64,000 nt of DNA from Clytia hemisphaerica (GCA_902728285.1 CACVBU010000871.1:186001-250000); one strand, 5' to 3'. Counted from the first letter of the stretch, positions 11,377 through 23,424 are shown. Made by a program: numbers and translations. The notes: generated by a model not told the origin, from the sequence alone.

Positions 11377-12277
11377 ATTGTATATAGTGTAAAAATATTC
11401 TTTTGTTTGGTTTGACTTCTGCGTTTTAGTAGAGGTCTCTATTACCTTGTGTTTGCCCAGGTTTAAGCGGTAAACAAAACTTAGCACTTATTTTTAACAA
11501 GGGTTAGTGAAAAAACTGGCCTACCTTTGTGGGCTCGTCATATGGCCTACTATGTTCACTACATGGGAACCCACTTACGATTTTTACTGAACTCGAAAGT
11601 CACCACCCTCACCTACGGATAGGCCCCGTAACGGAGTGTTGTCTCTCCACAAAGCTCGCCAGTCGGCCATAATTTATAATTTTGAAAAACGAAAATATTT
11701 TAGACTTTTTTTACTAGGGTCACGTAAATTTACGGAATTTTTAAAATTTTTAAAAGCACCACCACACAATTCTTCATGTATGTAATGCGAAGATTCTTTC
11801 TGAGTTTAGCAAAATATTTCAATATGGAAGTGTTAGTTGACTTCCAGGCTATAGCCTTTCTAATTGAATACAAAAAATCAAAAAATTAACGAAAGAAAAT
11901 ATTTTTGCGAACGACAACTGGCGTCTTTCCCTTCCCTTCTCTTCTTTTCTATTTCCGTTGAGAATGTTATTTGGACGTTGAAACAACGTTGTGTGCCAGC
12001 TGGGATACACATGAAATAACTATTGATCTTTTTGAGGGGCCAAGATTTACTAAAATAGATTTTCAGGTGTTAAAATGATAAGTTTGTTCGTTTAATCTCA
12101 CGTCACTTCCCTTTTGTATACTTTTTTTTTGGCTTACTTTGGGCATCGATAATGAATGTTTAATTTAAAATTATATTTTTCTTGACAGGTTTTGTTTAAT
12201 ATACCAATTTAGAAACAATATGTTTACTATTCATATTTTTTGTTCATTCCACCTGTTTATACACGTGACTAGAATTG
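11377..12277. other. Intergenic; GC-richer island at about 11515-11665
   Basis: The island includes CACCCTCACCTACGGATAGG and stands out in an AT-rich setting, but it does not fold into a tRNA or 5S rRNA that I recognise. 11973-12004 is a partial copy of the 10375-10407 motif and lies about 330 bp before the 12334 gene. Confidence 0.35.
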
Positions 12278-12285
12278 TATAAAAG
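12278..12285 (+). promoter_or_regulatory. TATA box for the 12334 gene
   Basis: TATAAAAG lies 49 bp before the ATG, predicting transcription start near 12308 and a 5' UTR of about 25 bases. Confidence 0.6.
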
Positions 12286-12333
12286 CTCGTTTTTTAAAAC
12301 TAATGCTTCATTATTCCGTGTTCATAAGCAAAG

Positions 12334-12555
12334 ATGGCCGAATTAATGAATCAATTCGTTTGGGATATTGGAAACGAACACGGAATACAATACTTCACAA
12401 GAATTATAGTGGAGATGACTCGCGTTGAAACCACCGTCACAGTCACAGCGTACGTCTACTTAATGCGAAGAATGCTAGATGGCGAAGTTCTATATATCAG
12501 CTGCATCGATCAATTTGATATCGAATTTGAGCAAGAAGTCGACGTTGTGAGCTGA
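12334..12555 (+). CDS. Hypothetical small intronless protein, 73 aa
   Basis: Family not recognised. It starts at ATG in AAGATGG, a good context (A at -3, G at +4), directly downstream of a strong TATA box. The protein is acidic at both ends, with a Thr/Val-rich middle (ETTVTVTAYVYLMRRML) and a tail FDIEFEQEVDVVS. ATTAAA at about 12600 could serve polyadenylation. The tight TATA-ATG-stop-polyA layout is unlike the spliced genes nearby and resembles compact viral or transposon genes. It might also be a fragment of a larger fold; the middle faintly recalls a cyclin helix, which I would not press. Confidence 0.55.
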   Translation: MAELMNQFVWDIGNEHGIQYFTRIIVEMTRVETTVTVTAYVYLMRRMLDGEVLYISCIDQFDIEFEQEVDVVS

Positions 12556-14802
12556 TTGTGAACTGGATATATAAACGGCTATTTTTATAGCCACAAATCT
12601 ATTAAAAAACAATCTGTAAAATATTTATCTTTCAAAATAGAATTGTTCTCCCTCGCTCTCCCCCTTTCACAAAACGTTTTATTGAAAGCATTTTCGTACA
12701 TTGGATCGAGAGTCCGTAATTCAGCCCTTCAGTATGATTTTTATTGACGTAGTTCCTCGTGCATTTGTGCGGTTTGTGTACTCTAAAGTACCTGTTATCA
12801 CAAGGTAATGCTAAAAATCTCCGAAAATTTATTTGTCTCGTTTTTCTCATAGTTCATTCAAAGAGAAAATGAACACAATTTTTTATAAGCAATCTCTGGC
12901 ATTGCTGAGAAGTTAAAAATCTAGTTTCTTGCTTAAAGCTTTTGAAGGAAAAAATCAAATTTTTAAAAAGTTTTGATTGTAGCTAAAAATACCTCAATTT
13001 AGCCGTTAAAACACACTTTGATACCAGCTAATCAAAAAAATATCAACTTTTTGTAAAAATTTTGAATTTATTTCTTATGAATGATTACTTAACCTCGTTG
13101 CCTTTTTGAGCCATTTCGAGGCCTTGGATCGAATTATAAAATTCCCAAAATACCTCAAAAGTCCCAAAATTTCAAGAAATCCCAATAAAACCCCAAAAAA
13201 TTCAAAAAATTCAAATAAATCCCAACGAATCCTAAAAGTCCTACCAATCCCTGAAAATCCCAAAAAAAACTCAAAAATCTTTCGCTCTTGTATACATGTT
13301 TTTTGAAGTGATTTACCTCTCAGGTGTAATTTGCTTTAATGAATGATAAATATTACAAAAATTCCAACTTCTTTCAACTTGTGGGTTTTATCTTATTCAC
13401 AACAACTGAGATCCACCCCTGGGTTTTGTTCTTCTATATGACTGCTCAGTAATAGAAAAATCATTAAATGATCGTTCTAAAAGTAATCACTCATACGACT
13501 TTTAAATTCAGATTTTTTAGAAAATTATCTTAAAAGGTTGCTGGGAGCACGAGTTTTGATGCTTTGATAAATTTAGAATCTCTTTCCGTTTTTCGAAAAA
13601 ATGGTATCCGTTAAGAATATCTATAATAGGTTTGGCAACCGAAAAGTCACTAAAAAGCTGTAGAGTATAAGAAAGATTTTCGTATTTATGCATATTCACC
13701 GGTGGGCTGAGGATAAAGCATCCCCCCCCCCAATAAAAAAGTTGGAATATTAAAGGGATTTTTTCCTACTACACTGTTCTTTTGGTCTCCATTTCAAATT
13801 TGAGTGACGTTTTCGAAATGTGCTCTGAATAATTTGCGAAATTGAACGCTTTATTTTTATCCTTTTTCTACATCATAATTTGCAATTAGTCAAATAGTTT
13901 TTGTCTCAATCAATAAAACATCGAAAACATCTGTTTAATTTTTGCTACAAAAAGAAAATGAAAAATGATAAGATTAAGTCAAAGTACTAGTTGCACCAAT
14001 TAATGCAATCCCTTATTATTCCAGCGGTTGGGAGCAGTGACTGCTGACCTATGAAACTAAGGGTCTAATTTTCGACAGTTTTAAAATAACTCTCATTTGA
14101 ATTTTTGATCAAAACACATGCTTGTTAATTTACAAAAAGATCTGAAAGTTTATATTTTCACATCTTTCAAAATTCGAAATTTCACATTGTTATAGCGCTT
14201 TTCAAAGTTCAGGAAATTTCAAATTTTTAGTCGCTAGAAAGACTAAAGATGAATTAGTTCTTAATTCTTAAAAAGATTTTTCGCTCTTAAAGGGTTGAAA
14301 TATTGAGGAAAATGCCCACTGTATGACATGTATTTTGAACTATCTTTGCTATGACGTAAATCGCTTATTAGATTTGTTTATTATTTTCAACAAAAGAGAG
14401 CGTTGTTTAAAAACGATTGGCACCTCTTTTAACACTGTGACGTCATTAGTGGATCGTGTTAAAATTAACTATTTTTGCACCTCGTGGCTCCACACCTCAG
14501 TTTCGAAATTAAAAAACAAATATCACAGCTAGTCTGGATACTAAATTGAATTTTTCTTTTGTAGGAGCCAATCAGAAGCCAGAATGAGATTATATGGACA
14601 ATACTAACAATGCTTTAAACCAAAGCCTTTTGTTTTTTACCACAGAGGTTTGGAAAGGAACTTGCTCACGTATTCAAACAAATCAAATGATATTTTTGGT
14701 CAAACACTTCTCATCATCATTGCATACGATACGATTCAAAAGCACGTACACTTTTCATTCTTCTCACACTGTCGATTCTTCATTTAATTTAATTGCTTCA
14801 TC
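12556..14802. other. Gene-free stretch upstream of the boule-like gene
   Basis: Contains a low-complexity CCCAAAA-rich tract (13140-13275), a run of ten C at about 13723-13732, and otherwise AT-rich DNA. A TGACGTCA palindrome lies near 14436. A frame at 14594-14839 was examined as an exon, but its splice phase fits nothing downstream. Confidence 0.4.
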
Positions 14803-16848
14803 ATGGAAATCGATATGGTACGTAAATTACTTTTATTAGAAATTCGACATTCGTTTTTGAGGGATTTTTTGGGTCTTTTAAGGGCTCTGACCATAGTGAA
14901 TTTTTCATAATTGCCGTGTTTAAAATGTGTTTTCTGACTGATGTAACCAACAAAACTATGACATGTTATACATTTTCAGTTAGACAAACTATTCCTGAAT
15001 CTGAAAATTCAAAAATTGCATTGAAAAAGTTTGATGAAGAAGAAAATGAAGACTTTTGCGAGGAAGAGTATTTCAACTTTGAAGAGCTTAGTTTCGGCGA
15101 TGAAAAAACATTTTGAAAAAACTTTCGTAGTAGATGGTGTATCTTTTATCGAACAATAAAAATTTTTGCGGAAAATTTTTGTAAATGCTTCTTTGTCTCG
15201 AAATCTTCAAAATAGTGGTTTTTCTTCAATTTTTCATCTTGATTATGCTTAAAAAAACAGTCATAACTGTTGACACATCTTTTTAGAAAAATTTTCCGCA
15301 AAATTTAGAAAAGTTCAATTCTTTGCGGACATTTTGAAAAGAGTTCGAAACAAAATAGTTAATTACCCATTAAAACTTAGCACTTTTTATAAAAGAAGAT
15401 GATGCAACATATTATTAACGTCTTTTTAAAGTTCATAACGTCATTTTTGCAATTAAATTCTTAATTACTCTTAAGAGATTTGATTAAAAAGCAATTTATA
15501 AACGCAATTCTTTGTTAAAAGTGTTAAAGAATCTAAAACATAACTTTTACGTTCAGATACTAAAATTAATTTTCTGACTATGGTCAGAGCCCTTAAAAGT
15601 CCTTCGAGGCGCTTCTTATTCTACACTCTTCTGCGTTGATTGCATCGAAATTTTAATGTGTGAAATTAGAGATTTTATTTGTTTTTATTCTTTTATAGGG
15701 CGAACACGCATCTATTCTTTACGGAACTCATTACCCGAATAAAATCTTTGTCGGATGCCTTCCCGCAAGAGTAAGTCAAATAATGCATATTTTTTCTTCC
15801 TCTCACATTCAGCACCAGACTACCTTATCATACTGAAACTTTTTTTATGAAATTAAAATTTGAGATACCGTTTTCTATTAGGGAAGGATAAATTTTATTT
15901 TGTGTAGCAAAACACTGTTTTTGAGCCTCTAGATGGGTTTGTTTTGAAGGCTTCGAAAGTGTTTCAATTAGTGATGTTTGTCTGGTTTGTAAACTTTTTA
16001 TTTATTCTTTAGATAACAGCTGCTTCTCTCGGCGAATATTTTGGCTCTTTTGGCGAGGTCATCGAGGCAAAGGTCGTATTAGACGATGCCAAGAAATCGA
16101 AACGTTTTGGGTTCGTGTCTTTCTCCCGTGCTACCGATGCCAAAACTGTTTTATCGGCTGGAGATTTTTACATGCTGGGAAAACGCATCGTTGTTGGACC
16201 TGCTGTAAAAAGAGAGGTTGCTATGATTTTTGCTTCGTTGATCTTTCAAATACACTTGAAAAGTCATAAGGGGTAAATTACTCTGTTAAAGGCCCTTTAC
16301 GCTATGTTATGTCAACTAGTATAGTTCTCCTCCATGTTTGCCCTTTGCATCTGAGTTTGGCTGTAACCAAAACTTCAACATCAACCGATTTTTTTATAAG
16401 AGTATCTAAAATTTCTATGACTATAATAATGATGATGACTATAATTTAAAACTTTTTCTTTTATGTTATTCAGTTCAAGGAGCGTGTAGCAGACGAGAGT
16501 GTAAAGATCGTGATGGCACAGGAAGCGGTCATCGAACACGAAATGAGAAGGAGCAATGAACACCGACAAAGCAACGACGTTTATAATCCACCAAGGCGTT
16601 TTATTTACCGCCCGTTGAAACAAGAAAAAGATGATGATAACATGGAGACCAAAACCTTGACAGACTACCAGCAAGATGACGTGAAACCACCTTGCAATTG
16701 CAATGATGCTATTGCTCTTCCAAACCCGCCTCAACAAACATCTCAACGCCCTCTCCCATCGAATTATGGTGCATTTTACTATCCACAGCAGCCACGGCAT
16801 CAACAACTATTGTATTTTGATCCAAATTCCGGATTTTTCTATCATTAA
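14803..16848 (+). CDS. boule-like: Boule/DAZL-like RNA-recognition-motif protein, 221 aa
   Basis: Boule/DAZ proteins bind 3' UTRs and promote translation in germ cells. Exons 14803-14817, 15699-15770, 16013-16216 and 16474-16848, all phase 0, give 222 codons with the stop. One RRM spans residues about 18-97: RNP2 IFVGCL (21-26), RNP1 KRFGFVSF (59-66), and the family-typical VGPAVKRE (90-97, compare IGPAIRK in Boule). The canonical RNP1 Gly is replaced by Arg (KGYGF to KRFGF). The C-terminus is Pro/Gln/Tyr-rich and ends GFFYH. No DAZ repeat is seen. The five-codon first exon is the least certain part, although its donor ATG|GTACGT and phase fit. Intron 1 holds a 725-bp inverted-repeat element. 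The gene lies wholly inside the giant element, so it is likely captured cargo or a host gene trapped in it. Confidence 0.82.
14875..15599. mobile_element. Inverted-repeat element with 23-bp TIRs in boule-like intron 1
   Basis: The left tip CTTTTAAGGGCTCTGACCAT then AGT is matched exactly in reverse complement at 15577-15599. No longer target duplication was found. The interior contains the acidic reading frame at 14959-15116. Confidence 0.7.
14959..15116 (+). CDS. Possible acidic terminal exon inside the intronic element
   Basis: After acceptor TTTTCAG the frame reads RQTIPESENSKIALKKF followed by a Glu/Asp-rich tail with FNFEELSFGDEKTF and a stop, then AATAAA at about 15155. Joined to the boule-like start exon through an alternative donor (C|GTAAAT at 14823) it would encode about 51 residues starting MEIDMV. 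Codon use looks coding-like, but no family is recognised, so this is a tentative alternative product or remnant. Confidence 0.3.
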
Positions 16849-16989
16849 AGTTGTTTTTTTATATTTTTTGTAATTTTGTTGGTTTTTTACAAGGTTTGAT
16901 GTAGTAGGTGTATTTAAAACTTGTATACGTTTTTAAGTATGTTTGTATGTATATTTTAAGAGTATTTTTATTGTCCTATAGTTCTATAT

Positions 16990-17545
16990 TGTCCTGTAAA
17001 TTGTTTAGTCTTACCACGCCCATTTATGTAAATTTACTGACTTTGTAGGAATATTTTTATTGATTGATGCAACATACACGTTTTTTACAAGAACAAATCA
17101 AACAAACACAAGGCTTCAATTGTCAAAATATTTTAATATAAGTTAAGAACATATTTTAAGGCTTCACAGAAAATTGAATAAAAATACTCAAAAAATGGTG
17201 AAAATAAGAACATCAAGGCTTCAAAAATGTAGGATGTCCTTATAAGAAAACGTGTACATTTATTGACACATTGCATATATTTTATTTTTGTTGTACTTTG
17301 TAAATTGTTTAGTCTTACCACGCCCATTTATGTAGATTTATTGATTTTATAGGAAATATATTTTTTATTGATTGATGCAACGAACATTTTATTTTTACCC
17401 ATTTATCTAGGCTTATTTTTTCAAATAAAAACGATAGATTTATTGATGTTATAGGAAATATATTTTTTATTTATTGATGCAACGAACATTTTATTTTTAC
17501 CCATTTATCTAGGTTTATTTTTTCAAATAAAAACGATATATTTCA
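16990..17545. repeat. Tandem and dispersed repeats downstream of the boule-like gene
   Basis: A block starting ATTGTTTAGTCTTACCACGC occurs at about 16999 and 17305. A unit of roughly 95 bp containing ATTGATGCAACGAACATTTT is repeated twice from about 17365 to 17540. Between them, 17085-17255 is a copy of a dispersed family marked by AAGAACA...AAGGCTTC. The rest of the interval to 18590 shows no gene. Confidence 0.6.
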
Positions 17546-17559
17546 TAAAATAATAGTGT

Positions 17560-18590
17560 CGATATGCATAATCAATTCACGGTGACCATGGCAATGTCTC
17601 CTTCTAATCAATTTGTTAAAATGCAAAATTCTCTGCAAGCAAAATTCCTTTCTTGACAGTTTCGAACGATTAAATCGTTAATCTTTCTTTAATTCGAACT
17701 TAAAAAAGCAGTCCATCTTAATACCACTCAATAAGTTATTTCTGAAAATGGTCCATAGTGAAAGGGACCACAAAATTTGATCTAATTAGAGAAAGTTTCG
17801 AATAGCGGAGTGTCGAGTTAGAGAGATTCTACTGTAATTGCAAAGAAACCTTACAACGATCAACTGTAAAGGTTTGACTTTAAAAACTAATTTTTTCAAG
17901 GCTCTTGCCGTCATTTAAAGATCCCTTACTCCCATCCCTTCCCTGGGATTGATTAAAATCTTCTTCTTTGGGGGTAAGCGAGGGGATGGAGGCACACAAT
18001 AGTTTTTAAGCTTTTCTGATCCGAAAATTTTAGCCATTTTAGCCAAACACTTATTCCTATTAATAATTCTACTATTAATTTTGACGAAGAAAACTTTCGG
18101 GATGCACTCAAATATTTTGGATCATCTCAGTAGAAATTTTGAATAGGTATTTGGTCGAAAATTTCCAAACAATCCAAAGTTCTCAAATAAAACAGGAAAT
18201 GAAATCATAGAGCTTTTCAAGAATTTCATTAAATATTTTTGCTTAAAAATCTAGACATGTAAAAAATTAGTGGCCTAATAATATTAAAGTTGTTACAATC
18301 ACTCATCTAATGGGAAATAAAAACATGTTCCTTCATTTACTTTGATTTTGAACAAACACCTAATGACGTAGTGCAAGAGATGAAATTACTAAAAAAGTAT
18401 CGTAAAACTTTCAAAAGACCCCGCAAAAAAATCAAAAGCAAAAATGGAAAACATTACAAAAAACACACTCAAAATTAGTTAACATTGGCGAGTTAGTTTA
18501 GTGGAGCAATTGTCATAGGTAAAACCTCTGGCGCAAAATTCACAAAACAAGTAATTACTTTCCCTAGAAAAACATAAAAATAAATAAAAT
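17560..18590. other. Gene-free spacer between the convergent boule-like and DUF7869-like genes
   Basis: AT-rich sequence with no open frame showing a family motif, and no inverted-repeat element recognised. Confidence 0.4.
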
Positions 18591-21500
18591 TTAAGTTTTA
18601 ACTTTTTGCTTCTTTTCCCTAGGTTTTGTTGGTGGCTTATCCCCAGTCTTTCTTCTATCAAGGTAAACCTGAAAAGAGAATAATGGAAGTTGATTAAATG
18701 TTTATTTATTTATAATCATTAATAAATTAAAGGATTTGCTCACTTTAGATTTTGTTAAATTTCTTTCATAATTCATTACCCCTTCGATTTCCTTACAAGA
18801 TTCAAGGTATATTGAACTTTTTTGCAACTTAATACTTCTCATTTTTAATTTTAAAGAAGGCAGTTCAGCATAATCAAGCCAAAAAATAAGCATGCCACCA
18901 AAAATGAAGAACATAAGTTTAATACCTTTGAAATTTTTTTGTTGTGTTTTTCCATTAATTGGCTGAATCGAGCCTCTTCATCCGAATTTCTTTTTCTCTC
19001 CTTCGGGGATTGCGTCCCAAGTTCAGACAAGCTACAGGGCCCTTTTGATTTCGATAGGTCGAGTGATGGGTGCTGGTACATTTTCTCCTTCTGAATCGAT
19101 TTCTCCACAAAGCGAGTCCATTCCTCCCGTTCTTCTTTCGTCATTACTTGCTCCGTTTTCTTACTATTCGCAACGGATTTGATCTTTGCCAGGCATATTT
19201 TGGCGAAGCTGGGCGGATTAATTTGGATGGCATTGACTACACCATCCACATCCAGCAGCTCCCCAACTTCACTCCAATCACCCGACGCAGACCATTCTTT
19301 GGAACTCATAACAACTTTTTCGTTCTTCCATTCGAACTTAAAGGCATGGGGCCCAGTGTGCCCAGAAGGTTCGAAAATGTGGGGCCCCAACATGGTCTTG
19401 TAGTCGTCCATGTGTTCGTTTACCACTACGGTGGGCTTTCTTTTGAAGGTGCCCTCGATTACCTTGACGAGCGATGACATGGTCTTTGCATCGTTCGTTT
19501 TCAGGCTGCCCGATATGTTTGAGAAGGTCTGTAATGAAAAAAAAGTAAGGTATATTATTCACAAAAACTTTTACAAAAAGACACAGAACCCTCGCGATAC
19601 GATCAACAGAGCTTGCTGCTAGAGGTTGAAAAATGGATCTTACAACAAACATACGACAAAACTTTGTTATTTTTACTTGGTTTTTAGACCCTCCCAAAAA
19701 GGAAAATTAGAAATAATCTAAAGTTCTTAGTTTAGCCTAGTTATAAACCACTTATCTTAAAAAGCTTTGAAAGGTTCGAAATTGAATGAATAAGTCATAC
19801 CTGATCGATATCTTCATGGGTATGCCCAACCATGAGGAATGATAAACGAACTTTATCGACAAGACGCCAGCCTACCAACAAGGCACAGAAGGCCATGACG
19901 AACTGGTTCTTATTTTCGGACCAGCAATTATCCAGTTGGATATAAAGAACGGGTGGCAACGTGTTCTAAATAGAATTAAAAAACATAAGAATTGAACCGT
20001 CAAAAGTTGAGTAGGTTTCTTTCAAGTTTTCAGTTACAAACCTTAGTTGCTAAATAAATTACAGTAAATACCATAGAAAAGCTGAATTAAAGCGGATTCG
20101 ATTTCGATGTCGCGAAATTTCGCGATAATTTAACGCCCTATAAGAATGAGTTCAGAGCTTTAACGTGTCCGAAGCAAATTCCGGATCTGAAAATCAGGTG
20201 AGCAATCTATAAGCAGCTTGTTAATCGTGCTGCTCTCAGCTTATTAATGCTATTTTATGGTAGTAGTCTTACCTTGTCTTTAGTCATTCTTAGTAGAACT
20301 TCTGTAATTATGTTGCATGTCAAGTTAGAATCTCCACTCCATTGACCACCGTTTAAAAACATGAAGACTTCTTGCGTCCCATGGCTTATAGCACCGGAAA
20401 CATGAACTTTGAGCAAGTCGTTTGGCATGTTCTAAATCAGAATTTTTTGGCATTATTAGCTATGTGCAAATGTCGGATACAAAAGATTCCCAAAAAAGAC
20501 TTTGACCATTTTTGTTCATATTTAGAGAATCAGCTAGCCAAATACTAAAATCAACCATTACGATTATTTAATTTCAAATTCTCTTCTCTAGTAATATTTA
20601 TTGAAGAGGACTTGATTTGAAGCTGTGCCCCTTGACAATCTATCGTCAAGAAAGTAAGTGTTGATACAGAGAGTTTTCGAAAAAAAATTAAAGTAACCCC
20701 TTAAATTCCAGCATGGATGATTATTCCACCTTTTGGCTTTATTCGCCTTTTGCATAAATAAAGAAAAAGCTTGAAGAACTTCCAAAAAATTGTACAATTG
20801 TTTTTTACCTTGAACTTCGTTTTAAAGTGAGGTAGATACGTTTTCTGTTGATCCATGCCATCAATTATGATTGATCCATACTTTTCAGGGTTTTTTCTCG
20901 CCTTTTTCCGGTGATGGTAGTACTTGCTTCTTTCAGCACTAAGAGGGAAAAAATATTGGGATAAATGAGATTGACTAAAAGCAACATCAAATAATAAACA
21001 CCAAGACTACTCATCAAATTTTATGACAAAGCTTTAATGCGGACACTACCGTGGAAAATTAAAAAAATTGTAATCCTGTAAAAATAGTACTTGGTATTTT
21101 TTCGCAAGATAGAAATTAAAAAGCCCTCTATAAGTAACCTTTACCTTTGTAATATAAAAAAGAATGACCAATGACAATACTCACTTCTGCTTTTTAGTGT
21201 GTGCAATACGTAACTCCTTGTATTTGATTTTCCAGTCTTTTTCTGATGCCTTTTGTCTCAGATCTTTAATTTTCGAGCAAAGCTCACATTTGGTAAATCT
21301 GGTATTCTGAAATCAAAAATATGAATATATGTAAGAACAACAATAGTTTTTACAAAAATTTTAAAGAAAGCCAAGCTAAAGCCAAAAAATTGATGAAATT
21401 ATCACAAAACAAGGTAGGTAATGTACTCCCCGGTACATATTTACTTAGGAAAAACTACGCCCGGAAGTATCTTTCTCCCGGGATAAAAGCACAATCTTCA

Positions 21501-23157
21501 GGAATGAAAACCTCTAATTTAGTTGCCTTTTTCACTTTAAATGATATGCTGAGGGCTTTCAGTCTCAAAGCAGAGGATGAATCTTGTTACTTATCTTAAT
21601 AAGCTTTATTGAATGAAACAAATGCAATTTTCGGGTGATTTTTTGAAAAAGTAGGATTTTACTCCCTGCAATCAAGCACGAGAGACGTATTAACCCAACT
21701 ACAGTAAAATAGAACTACTAGGACTACTCTCATGGCCTACTTCCATATGTTGAGATGCTTAAATACATTTTAGATACAGTTCAATTAACGAAAAATAAAT
21801 CGAAAACATTGAATCACATGACATAACATGATTATCTTGGGGAGGCAACGAAAACAATTGATGCAGTAAAATTGCAGTATAAAAAAGTCAAAATAAACAA
21901 CCCGGAGAAATTGGCTATCCTTATTTTGAACTGTAATTAAAATTTTGAGCTAACTATCCCTACCTCTGGTATAATGATATGTGAGCAATGATCTTTCCAT
22001 ATGCGGTAAAAGGTTGACCTATCCACTTTGAATTCACACTCTTCTAAGAAATCCTCAAACAGATGCTCTTTTGTCACACATGATGGTAGGTAATATTTAT
22101 CTGTATCGGGTGGCCTATCACCATTCAAATTGGCATACTGAATGATCCATCTTTGAACTTCAAGTCCTTTTGGAGTGATTTGCTTCCCTTGATGAAGTCC
22201 AGCACCATTTCTCCATCCCTTTGTCAACGCCCCTTTGATCATGATTGTCAATCTTTAAATACAGACAAAAATATGTTACTTTTAAAACGATGCGCCTTAA
22301 ATTTCCTAGGGGGCTCAAAATACTCTTTACAGTAGTCAAGAAATTGAAGTCAAATAAATAGGAAGAATATATTCCAACAAATTTCAATATTCTATGAAAA
22401 AATAAAATCGGTATTTTCAATTTATTTTTCGCTTTCCTAAATAATTGGGTCGCAGATGATTATCAAAAATTGAGTTTTACTCTACTTTTTTCTAACCTAT
22501 TAAAAAGCACCATTTTGACTGTTGGAAATCAAATCAAGGTTTAATAAATCGAACTATTCTCAATAAAATCATAACAAAGTACCGATATTTAAACAACACA
22601 GATTCTAAAAAACGTCTTGGGAACCTTTTGGGTGTAATTCCGCCAATCCTATTAACTCTAGGCAAAAAAAGAGAAACATAACGCGCGTGGGACAAGCAGC
22701 CATTTTTCATCTTCGCGAGTCCTTGATCTATTCTGGAAGCAAATCACCTGATATTCAGATTCAGAATTTTCTCCGACCACGCTAAAGCTCTGAAGGTCGC
22801 ATTAGTAAAGGAAACAAACAACAATAGTTACCTTGCCACCGAAGTGCCATGGGTAAAACACCAGAACTTTTTACATACAGGTGTTTGTCTGATTAGATAT
22901 ATCACTTTGTCAGGCACAAATTGGTTGATGTAGTCCAACATGAACTGACGTTGCTCGGCTTGTGTTTTATTATGGAAAACATTTCTTAGGGCTTTCGTAT
23001 CGTACGGGTTGGTTGTTTCTTTACAGTTCTTTCTGCAACACTCGAACTTGGCAAAGTTTTCATTCAATATCTTCTCATCAAGGTATTTATTTGAATGAGG
23101 TTTGTAGTTCTGAAAAGAACTGTTTGTAGTGAGAGTTGTCACATTTAATTCATCCAT
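18591..23157 (-). CDS. Putative DDE/RNase H-fold nuclease (DUF7869-like), candidate transposase, 623 aa
   Basis: Eight minus-strand exons with GT-AG junctions and consistent phase: 23157-22832, 22252-21964, 21306-21185, 20938-20809, 20431-20273, 19965-19801, 19528-18926 and 18668-18591 (1872 nt, no internal stop). N-terminal Cys cluster CCRKNC (40-45), zinc-like CELC (212-215), then IIIDGMDQ (D272), IQLDNCWSENKN (D354) and VGHTHEDIDQ (E393/D394). The order D-x81-D-x38-E fits an RNase H-fold DDE active site. The tail KPREKKQKVK is a likely nuclear localisation signal. From memory it resembles multi-copy metazoan proteins filed as DUF7869, whose function is not established. Being intact and inside the giant element makes it the best transposase candidate; it could also be an independent passenger. 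The activity is inferred; the reading frame is seen. Confidence 0.78.
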
Positions 23158-23424
23158 CGTTTTACTTTATTGCTTTTCTAAAAAGAAACAAAAAATGGTA
23201 ATATCAAAACAAATTTTTTGCGAACATCAGTTCCTTTAAGGTAGGTTTTAAAGATTAAGATGACAGCATGTGTGTATCCGAATCCAAAAAAATGGATTCT
23301 CAACCCCACTGGAAATATTAGGTCAAATATTCACACTGTATTATTTGAACCAATCGATCCAAGTACATAAAATTTGATATTCATTTGAAAATTTGATAAC
23401 ATCAAACATGATCATCCCTACTAG

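Noticed and set aside
11515..11665. tRNA or 5S rRNA gene
   Set aside because: No A/B-box pair or cloverleaf could be placed, and the sequence does not match conserved 5S internal promoter motifs.
14594..14839. Open frame before the boule-like gene as its first coding exon
   Set aside because: Its end phase (2) does not fit exon 2, which starts in phase 0; the short ATG exon 14803-14817 fits.
21321..21599. 92-codon plus-strand frame
   Set aside because: Lies across an intron and exon boundary of the better-supported minus-strand gene and has no family motif or promoter.
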